Source of the DNA: Syntrophomonas_B sp035447945 | GTDB lineage: Bacteria; Bacillota; Syntrophomonadia; Syntrophomonadales; Syntrophomonadaceae | Assembly (NCBI GenBank): GCA_035447945.1 | Contig: DAOTHZ010000064.1 | Span: forward strand, 1-11,837 | DNA length: 11,837 nt | Direction of reading: 5' to 3' | Part shown: positions 6,764 to 11,837 of the stretch, piece after piece | Layout: the number at the start of each line of letters is the position of its first letter | Numbering within the stretch: position 1 is the first letter of the stretch | Translations under genes and position numbers: made by a program | The notes under the pieces: model-generated | The model's database searches: none | What the model was told of the DNA's origin: nothing | Seen by the model: only the letters and a program-made list of their open reading frames with translations

Positions 6764-7327
6764 CTAAAGCTGCTTGATACGCACCCCTTGGGGTAGCAGT
6801 TCCAGGCATTTGAAGGTTACCTGGGCTTCTGAAACACTTTGCAGGCTCATGCCCCGGTCCGCAGAGGAAACCAAACACAGCGGAGGAAACAGCACGCACC
6901 ACCAGTTTTTGCCGGCCCCTTTGCCAATAACCACTCGGACTGCCTGATATTCTCCGGCTGGAAAGACCATGTTACCGTAGGATTTAAGTGGAAAAGCAAA
7001 CTCGCCAATGGTTACTTCAACCGGATAATCATACCCGCTGGTTTTGATTTTTTGTTGGGCGATGCTTTCTATTTGGCCACGATTTTTTTGGGCCATTGCC
7101 TGTGCTTCATCAACATCATTAATATGGGAAAATTCTGCTTGCAGATAACGTACGATTTCATCCTTGACGGCCATTTTCAAAGCCTGATCGGCGGGTGCGT
7201 CACTATTGGCTACGACATGCAAACGCAGCACGGAATGATCTAATCGGCTTTCCTGCGCCGAGGCAACAAAAATACCTGAACAAACAAAAACCAGCAAGAC
7301 AATGAATATCATTATTTTTCTGAACAT
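6764..7327 (-). CDS. spoIIR: Stage II sporulation protein R
   Basis: SpoIIR is secreted from the forespore into the space between the two membranes, where it activates the protease SpoIIGA and so the processing of pro-sigma-E in the mother cell. The 187-aa product has a signal peptide or membrane anchor (FRKIMIFIVLLVFVCSGIFVASAQ, about residues 2-25) followed by the family signatures LRLHVVANSDAPADQALK and, near the C terminus, YGNMVFPAGEYQAVRVVIG and GKNWWCVLFPPLC. The ATG at 7327 has AGGAGG 9 nt upstream; two upstream ATGs lack a site. The gene diverges from the hydrolase at 7498, and a sigma-F-like promoter lies at 7350-7379. Its placement just before ispE differs from B. subtilis, where spoIIR is elsewhere. 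Confidence 0.95.
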   Translation of the reverse strand: MFRKIMIFIVLLVFVCSGIFVASAQESRLDHSVLRLHVVANSDAPADQALKMAVKDEIVRYLQAEFSHINDVDEAQAMAQKNRGQIESIAQQKIKTSGYDYPVEVTIGEFAFPLKSYGNMVFPAGEYQAVRVVIGKGAGKNWWCVLFPPLCLVSSADRGMSLQSVSEAQVTFKCLELLPQGVRIKQL

Positions 7328-7349
7328 CGGTCCATCCCTCCTCATGCTC

Positions 7350-7379
7350 AATTATTGCCATGCATCTCACCGCTTAAAC
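7350..7379 (-). promoter_or_regulatory. Candidate sigma-F promoter of spoIIR
   Basis: Minus-strand GTTTA (7379-7375), 15-nt spacer, GGCAATAATT (7359-7350). Against the recalled sigma-F consensus GYATA / GGNNANANTR, each box has one mismatch. The start point would lie roughly 15-20 nt upstream of the ATG, just before AGGAGG. spoIIR is a known sigma-F gene in Bacillus, which raises the likelihood; the one-base-short spacer lowers it. Confidence 0.42.
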
Positions 7380-7435
7380 GCATTCCTGGCGCAAGTGCCT
7401 GAAACCGTTCGCGGGAGTGATACCGACAACCGCTG

Positions 7436-7462
7436 TTGCTCCCGGTCAAAATCCTTTATACT
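7436..7462 (+). promoter_or_regulatory. Possible sigma-A promoter of the hydrolase gene
   Basis: TATACT (7457-7462) is a strong -10 box; TTGCTC (7436-7441) could be the -35 with a short 15-nt spacer. The start point would be near 7469, about 29 nt before the chosen ATG. The spacing is not ideal, so only the -10 box is convincing. Confidence 0.4.
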
Positions 7463-7497
7463 GTTTACAAAAAGCAATGAAAAGGATGATGGCAGAC

Positions 7498-8262
7498 ATG
7501 CAGCATATAAAGATTGAGGGAAGTTTGCTGGCTTACCAATCCAGCAGAATGGACAACGCCCAGGGAAGTATCCTGTTTGTACATGGCAGCGGGGGTGACA
7601 GTCACATCTGGGAAGAACAGTTAACCCATCTCCCCCCTGATTTCTGTGGAATCGCCATCGACTTGCCCGGTCACGGCTCTTCTGCCGGAGATTTGCTGGC
7701 AACGGTTGATGCCGGCGCCCGGCTGATCAGCGAATTGCCAGCACTGCTCAACCTGCCTCGTCCCCTCTGGCTGGCAGGACACTCCATGGGTTCAGCCATG
7801 GCCATTACGGCTGCGCTGGATTATCCCAAACAAGTCGACGGTCTCATCCTGATTGGCTCAGGAGCACGTTTGCGGGTCCTGCCCCAGGCGTTGGCAGCGC
7901 TGAAGGCCGGCATAATGAAGCTGGAATTTTTAAAAATCGGGTTTTCTACGGCAACCCCGGCAGCCATTTGGGAAAAAGAAGTGGAAGCCCTGCAAAAAGC
8001 GGGTCCAAAAATAATCCATAATGATTTTTTAGCCTGTGACCAATACGACCGCAGCGCCGACCTCGCTCAGATCACAGTTCCCACGCTGATCATCGTGGGC
8101 CAGGATGACCTGTTGACCCCTCTGAAATACTCGGAATTCCTGCATGAACATATTTCCTCCTCAAAACTGGTCGTGATCCCGGAGGCAGGCCATTATGTAA
8201 TGCTGGAAAAGCCGGCAGAGACCAGTCAGGCAATTACTGACTTCTTACTGAAGACGGTCTGA
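7498..8262 (+). CDS. Alpha/beta hydrolase
   Basis: A 254-aa cytoplasmic alpha/beta-hydrolase fold protein and the only plus-strand gene here. It shows the oxyanion-hole HGSGG (29-33) with DSHIWEEQL behind it, IDLPGHGSS, the nucleophile elbow GHSMG (Ser96), the acidic residue in VGQDDLLTP (203/204), and the catalytic His in PEAGHYVMLEKP (His232): a complete Ser-Asp-His triad. A lid region lies at about 130-185. No signal peptide is seen. The start is uncertain: ATG 7498 is chosen because AAAGGA lies 11 nt upstream and the protein begins close to its first strand; in-frame ATGs at 7489, 7486, 7477 and 7417 are alternatives, and 7417 lies upstream of the promoter. It has no operon partner. Esterase, lactonase or peptidase activity cannot be told apart from sequence. 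Confidence 0.9.
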   Translation: MQHIKIEGSLLAYQSSRMDNAQGSILFVHGSGGDSHIWEEQLTHLPPDFCGIAIDLPGHGSSAGDLLATVDAGARLISELPALLNLPRPLWLAGHSMGSAMAITAALDYPKQVDGLILIGSGARLRVLPQALAALKAGIMKLEFLKIGFSTATPAAIWEKEVEALQKAGPKIIHNDFLACDQYDRSADLAQITVPTLIIVGQDDLLTPLKYSEFLHEHISSSKLVVIPEAGHYVMLEKPAETSQAITDFLLKTV

Positions 8263-8286
8263 CACAACCCCTAAAGTCATTTTTCA

Positions 8287-8361
8287 TGTCATCCTGAGCG
8301 TTAGCGAAGGATCTCTAAGCAGCATCTCCTGATGAGATCCTTCACTTCATTCAGGATGACA
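8287..8361. repeat. Long imperfect palindrome between converging genes (intergenic repeat, possible two-way terminator)
   Basis: The left outer arm, GTCATCCTGA plus one more base (8287-8297), pairs perfectly over 11 bp with 8351-8361; inside it GAAGGATCTC (8306-8315) pairs perfectly over 10 bp with 8334-8343. The internal loop is 8 nt against 7 nt and the apical loop 18 nt. The GTCATCCTGAGCG...GCGAAGGATCT wording resembles a dispersed intergenic repeat family I recall from several unrelated bacteria; copy number cannot be checked in one window. It lies 25 nt past the hydrolase stop and 18 nt past the stop of the gene at 8379-11582, so it could stop or stabilise both messages. Confidence 0.75.
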
Positions 8362-8378
8362 ACAATGTTATTTTCCGA

Positions 8379-11300
8379 CTAATAGTCCTGCTTTATTTTT
8401 AAAGGATGGGCCGGATCTGTGACCGCGCCGATCTTGATGGCGAAGGCCGATTTATTGACCAGATCTTCATCGGTAATGATATGAATATCCAACAGCTCGT
8501 CGGTGGCATAGCCGGTTTTCAGATAATTCATCTCCGCCAGACTGATGCTCCAACCCTGCAGCCAGAGCTTCAATTGCTCTCGTTGCACGGGATTGCCCTG
8601 AAAATGAACCAGCAGATCGATATCACTGCCCGGACCGGCAGTGCCGTTATTGGTACTGCCAAACAAATATAGCCCTTTCACTCCGAATGCGTCAAAATCA
8701 AGTCTTTCCGCCAGACGTTCTGCCATATAATAGCGCCAGCGCCAAAAGCGATCGTCAACATAGTCTCCTTCTGCTCTGGCCGTCCATGTTTCACCCAGGC
8801 CGTCCCGGGCCGCCGCATCGATCATGCCGGCCGGCTCAGCCAGATAGGCAAGCGCCTCCTCCAGGTCCGCGTTCATGACAATTTTTAGGATTCTTCCATT
8901 GGTGCTGGCGGGGACATCAATCACCCGGATCACTTCTTCCAGCCTGGCGTATTCGGGCAGAATCTTTGCCAGAATGCTGGACGTACGCCGCAAAAACCGT
9001 TCATTGAAAACCATTCCCGGATCATCCGGATAGAGCGGCAAATACCGAATCTGGGCTTCGACCAGATCCTGAAAGAAATGTGTCCCAAAGGAGAGCTCGG
9101 GAATATAATTGGATTTTTTGCGGGCGACTTCAATCAGCGCAGCGGTATTGTTGATATCAGCATAACTCACCTGAACGCCCATTTTAATGTCTCCGCGGCT
9201 TCCCCAGCGGCCCGGTCCGATCAGGACAAACCGGTGGCGGGGCAAGAGCAGGTTCAACATGCCGACAGCCTTGCCTACATTGACCAAGTCCTCCAGCTCC
9301 GTGAGCCGGTTATATTCGTTGGGATCAACATACACGATATGAGATATATCATTGACCGTGCCGTTGGATATATAACGCCGGGCAGAGAAAATAATATCCT
9401 TGGCCGGAATCTCTTTGGGAATGGGCGCAGGAGCCAGCGAGGGGGCCGAACTTTGCGGCCGGCACTGCAGCAGATAAAAATGTTCGCCGTCGCTGGCAAA
9501 TTCAATGTCAACCGGCGTAGCCAGCTTTTCCTCCAAGACTTCCAGGATCAGCTTGACCTGTTTGACAAAAGTTGTATCGGCAATCAAGCCATCAAAAGTC
9601 AGCAAAACTTCATCATTCTCACAATCAATCTCAAAAGCCAGCGGCTTTTTTACATAGTCTTGCTGGTAAATGGAAAAATACTGCTGCAATTGTGGGACAT
9701 CATGCCCAAACTGTTTGACCAGCGCAGCAATTTCAACGGTATCAAACGTATTTTTTTCCAGATTGATCAAATCCACTTTCTTGGGAGCATAATGTTGGAT
9801 CTCCTGGGGGACGGTGTTGACTCTAAGTCCAGGCTGTCCGGGAGAAATTAAAACCGGAAAATCATCACTCAGCCGGTCCACTGCCCGGGTCCCCAGTCCC
9901 ATGACCAAACGCAGCAAGCCATCTTCTCTTTTAATGCGGGGCGACCAGCGAAATTCGTTGTGACTGAAGGCGACTCCGGCATAAACCGGCAAATAATAAA
10001 CGCCCACCCGTCGGCCGACCACTTCCTGAATCAGAATACCCATCTCTTCATTGAAATCCAGCAACCCTCTTTCCGAGCGATACTGAATCGAGTCGGGACT
10101 GTAGATGGAGGCATAGACCTCCATGATCGCATTGACAAGCGCCTCCATACGCTCCTGCTTGCTGCCCTGATTGGCTAAAAAAAGGCTTTTATATTTGCCG
10201 GAAAAAGCTGCCCCCATCTGATCCTCCAGTAAACTGGAGCTGCGTACGATCAAGGGGACGTCACCAAAATCGTCCAGCGCCATGGCCAAACTCTTAATGA
10301 TACCCTGGGGAAATTCAGCGTTCTTCAGGATTTGAATAATGTTGGGGTAGTCGAGCCTGATTTCGTAGAGATCTTTATACTTTTGCACATTCAGTTCTTC
10401 TAGATTGTTGTAGTGTATGATCTCCTTGATCTCATCGGTGCTGATATACCAGGTGCGGGGGACCTTCACGGACTTTAACAGGGGGTTTTCCTCCTGGGCC
10501 TTGGCCAGAACCTGCTCTGCCAGAAATAGCCCGGTGCCCTTGCCTCCAATTTTGCCATGACTTCCTTCGGGGAAAATCAGCTGGTTGACAATGGCATAGA
10601 AATCAATGATCTCCAGATGCTGCCGGGCGATATTGATAAAATCCAGCTTTTCAGATAAAAATCTTTGAATAAGCGCAACAACCAACCATCTTTCCATAGG
10701 AAAATCCGGCCGGTTGGTGTCGCCATAACTATTCTTGTAACGATTGAGCAACTTGACAATTTCCCGCACCGAAACATCGATACGATCGACTGCCTTGATT
10801 AACGGGAAAGCTTTTTCTTCTTCAATCCATTGTTTCAAGCGAATGCTAATCTCATCATCGCTCAAATGCTGCTCGGCAATGCGAAAAATCTTCTGGCTGA
10901 TTTGCTGCAGATTGCCCAAGGGAAATTTCTCACTGGGGTAGTTGACTTCTCCGGCATAATCGCCTCGAAAGCCGGAACCAAAATCCCACAGGACCTCTTC
11001 TGCTTCCTTGACACCGCTCAGATATAGATGATTGGCCATTTTGCGACAAATATGCAAGAGCGCATTTTGATTGCTTCGGCCAATTAAATCGACGATCACC
11101 ATCCATTCCCGCTTGGCATTGCCCGCCAATGGTTCCTGGCGGGAATTGTCCCATTGGCGCAGCAATTGTCCCATATAACGCTGGAAGATGGTCTGGCCGA
11201 TACGGTCAGCAATCGTTCTGATCAATTTCCGTTCCTTGTCCAGGAAATAACCTTCCTCGCTCTTGTTTACCTTGCGGACATAAACCACTTCGATCCGGCC

Positions 11301-11582
11301 AATCACCTTACCGTTTACTTTGATGTCACAGCTTTCTGAAATCGTAGAGGCGGAAAAACCTTCAGTATAATAGCGGCGGTTTTCATACACGATTAAAACC
11401 TTGCAAAACTCAGGAAATTGCCAGCCCGAGGGAATGACCTTGACCAAGGCGGAAAAAATTTCCGCCAGGGACAAATGACGGTTGTTTAGGATTTCATCCA
11501 CCTGATAAAGACAATTAAGCTCCTTGGCCCTCTCCTTCAGGTTGTCGAGAGAATAATCACCGTCATGCATCCGCTCGTTCAT
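8379..11582 (-). CDS. GAF-like / PEP-synthase ATP-binding domain / nucleotidyltransferase fusion protein
   Basis: A 1067-aa soluble protein of unknown job. (a) Residues 10-137: a LKERAKELNCLY signalling helix and a GAF-like sensor (PSGWQFP, VIGRIEVVY, ERKLIRTIADRIG). (b) 140-335: helical linker. (c) About 340-710: ATP-binding domain of pyruvate,water dikinase type, with IGGKGTGL (K348), VRSSSLLED (R447), AFSGKY, VVGRRVGVYY and the terminal E694...LLQCRPQ (Q706), so ATP binding looks intact. (d) About 725-915: a module with FVLIGPGRWGSRGD (785-798) and SFGTHFFQDLVEAQ (831-844), conserved in similar proteins but of unknown function. (e) 920-1060: nucleotidyltransferase of the GSx10DxD type (G975, S976, D987, D989) with a third acidic residue D1032 in LDIHIIT. 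The phosphohistidine and PEP-binding barrel domains of PEP synthase are missing, so a full PEP synthase reaction is not expected. It lies 45 nt after glutamate dehydrogenase and is probably co-transcribed. The ATG at 11582 has AAGGCGGGG upstream. A regulatory transferase is likely but unproven. Confidence 0.85.
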   Translation of the reverse strand: MNERMHDGDYSLDNLKERAKELNCLYQVDEILNNRHLSLAEIFSALVKVIPSGWQFPEFCKVLIVYENRRYYTEGFSASTISESCDIKVNGKVIGRIEVVYVRKVNKSEEGYFLDKERKLIRTIADRIGQTIFQRYMGQLLRQWDNSRQEPLAGNAKREWMVIVDLIGRSNQNALLHICRKMANHLYLSGVKEAEEVLWDFGSGFRGDYAGEVNYPSEKFPLGNLQQISQKIFRIAEQHLSDDEISIRLKQWIEEEKAFPLIKAVDRIDVSVREIVKLLNRYKNSYGDTNRPDFPMERWLVVALIQRFLSEKLDFINIARQHLEIIDFYAIVNQLIFPEGSHGKIGGKGTGLFLAEQVLAKAQEENPLLKSVKVPRTWYISTDEIKEIIHYNNLEELNVQKYKDLYEIRLDYPNIIQILKNAEFPQGIIKSLAMALDDFGDVPLIVRSSSLLEDQMGAAFSGKYKSLFLANQGSKQERMEALVNAIMEVYASIYSPDSIQYRSERGLLDFNEEMGILIQEVVGRRVGVYYLPVYAGVAFSHNEFRWSPRIKREDGLLRLVMGLGTRAVDRLSDDFPVLISPGQPGLRVNTVPQEIQHYAPKKVDLINLEKNTFDTVEIAALVKQFGHDVPQLQQYFSIYQQDYVKKPLAFEIDCENDEVLLTFDGLIADTTFVKQVKLILEVLEEKLATPVDIEFASDGEHFYLLQCRPQSSAPSLAPAPIPKEIPAKDIIFSARRYISNGTVNDISHIVYVDPNEYNRLTELEDLVNVGKAVGMLNLLLPRHRFVLIGPGRWGSRGDIKMGVQVSYADINNTAALIEVARKKSNYIPELSFGTHFFQDLVEAQIRYLPLYPDDPGMVFNERFLRRTSSILAKILPEYARLEEVIRVIDVPASTNGRILKIVMNADLEEALAYLAEPAGMIDAAARDGLGETWTARAEGDYVDDRFWRWRYYMAERLAERLDFDAFGVKGLYLFGSTNNGTAGPGSDIDLLVHFQGNPVQREQLKLWLQGWSISLAEMNYLKTGYATDELLDIHIITDEDLVNKSAFAIKIGAVTDPAHPLKIKQDY

Positions 11583-11627
11583 ATCATCCCCGCCTTGTAG
11601 TTTTTCTCTACAATATATTTTACCCGA

Positions 11628-11837
11628 TTATACCCAGCCTCTCATCTTTACCGCCTGCGCAACCCGGTTGATGGCGATGACATAGGCTGCATCTCTCATG
11701 TAAAGCTTGTTTTTATCCGCAGTTTCCTTCGTGGCTTTGAAGGCTGCGGTCATCTTTTGGTCAAGTCTTAACAAAACTTCGTCTTTTTCCCAGTAAAAAT
11801 TATTATTGCACTGCACTTGCTCAAAATAGCTGCAGGT
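11628..11837 (-). CDS. gdhA: Glutamate dehydrogenase, C-terminal end (start lies beyond the window)
   Basis: The last 69 codons of a Glu/Leu/Phe/Val dehydrogenase family protein, which interconverts glutamate with 2-oxoglutarate and ammonia using NAD(P). The visible frame begins at the window edge with TCSYFEQVQ, continues FYWEKDEVLLRLDQKM and ends MRDAAYVIAINRVAQAVKMRGWV, matching the helical C terminus of hexameric GDHs, including the closing RGW. The window enters inside the gene, so this is a cut by the window and not a broken gene. It is in the same direction as, and 45 nt ahead of, the fusion gene at 8379-11582, with no terminator between them. Glutamate rather than leucine or phenylalanine specificity is inferred from the tail and cannot be confirmed without the active site. 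Confidence 0.85.
   Translation of the reverse strand, partial: TCSYFEQVQCNNNFYWEKDEVLLRLDQKMTAAFKATKETADKNKLYMRDAAYVIAINRVAQAVKMRGWV

Noticed and set aside
9078..9851. 257-codon plus-strand open frame antisense to the fusion gene
   Set aside because: It lies wholly within a gene with clear domains, shows no recognisable motif and has no ribosome site; it mirrors the codon bias of the opposite strand.
8379..11582. Annotation as a functional PEP synthase or pyruvate phosphate dikinase
   Set aside because: Only the ATP-binding domain is present; the swivelling phosphohistidine domain and the PEP-binding barrel are not visible anywhere in the protein.
11595..11613. TTGTAG/CTACAA hairpin between GDH and the fusion gene as a terminator
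   Set aside because: A 6-bp AT-rich stem with no T-run on the minus strand; more likely chance, though it touches the ribosome site.

Overview
This window is a piece of a low-to-mid-GC, endospore-forming Firmicute chromosome (Clostridia/Negativicutes type; a genus cannot be assigned from the sequence alone). The evidence is two forespore-related genes (spoIIR and fin) set in the gene order ispE ... glmU - prs - pth - fin - mfd, which matches the Bacillus subtilis yabH-gcaD-prs-spoVC-yabK-mfd region but lacks spoVG, purR and ctc at the expected places. Nearly everything is transcribed right to left (minus strand); only one gene, an alpha/beta hydrolase, is on the plus strand.

Layout, read in the direction of minus-strand transcription. 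(1) 11837-8379: the last 69 codons of a glutamate dehydrogenase, then 45 nt later a 1067-aa multidomain protein made of a GAF-like sensor, a PEP-synthase-type ATP-binding domain, a conserved module of unknown function and a C-terminal nucleotidyltransferase domain. It lacks the phosphohistidine and PEP-binding domains of real PEP synthases. (2) 8287-8361: a long imperfect palindrome between the converging ends of that gene and the plus-strand hydrolase (7498-8262). (3) 7327-6764: spoIIR, divergent from the hydrolase, with a candidate sigma-F promoter. (4) 6626-4245: ispE, a GntR/FCD regulator overlapping it by one base (TAATG), and a MobA-like nucleotidyltransferase 13 nt further on; a sigma-A type promoter precedes the set and a 9-bp hairpin terminator follows it. 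(5) 4030-1682: glmU and prs, with a perfect TATAAT box upstream overlapped by a 6-4-6 inverted repeat. (6) 1477-1: pth, fin and the start of mfd; fin has its own very good sigma-F-like promoter in the pth-fin gap.

Functional picture: housekeeping genes for isoprenoid precursor (IspE), UDP-GlcNAc (GlmU), PRPP (Prs), peptidyl-tRNA recycling (Pth) and transcription-coupled repair (Mfd) are interleaved with forespore signalling genes. SpoIIR triggers pro-sigma-E processing in the mother cell after sigma-F becomes active; Fin later shuts sigma-F down. Both carry sigma-F-like promoters here, so the window holds an 'on-signal' and an 'off-switch' of the same sigma factor about 6 kb apart. The least explained gene is the GAF/PEP-synthase-like/nucleotidyltransferase fusion behind glutamate dehydrogenase; it is the best candidate for undescribed biology. 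No rRNA, tRNA, CRISPR array, insertion sequence or phage gene was seen. No gap between genes exceeds about 205 nt.
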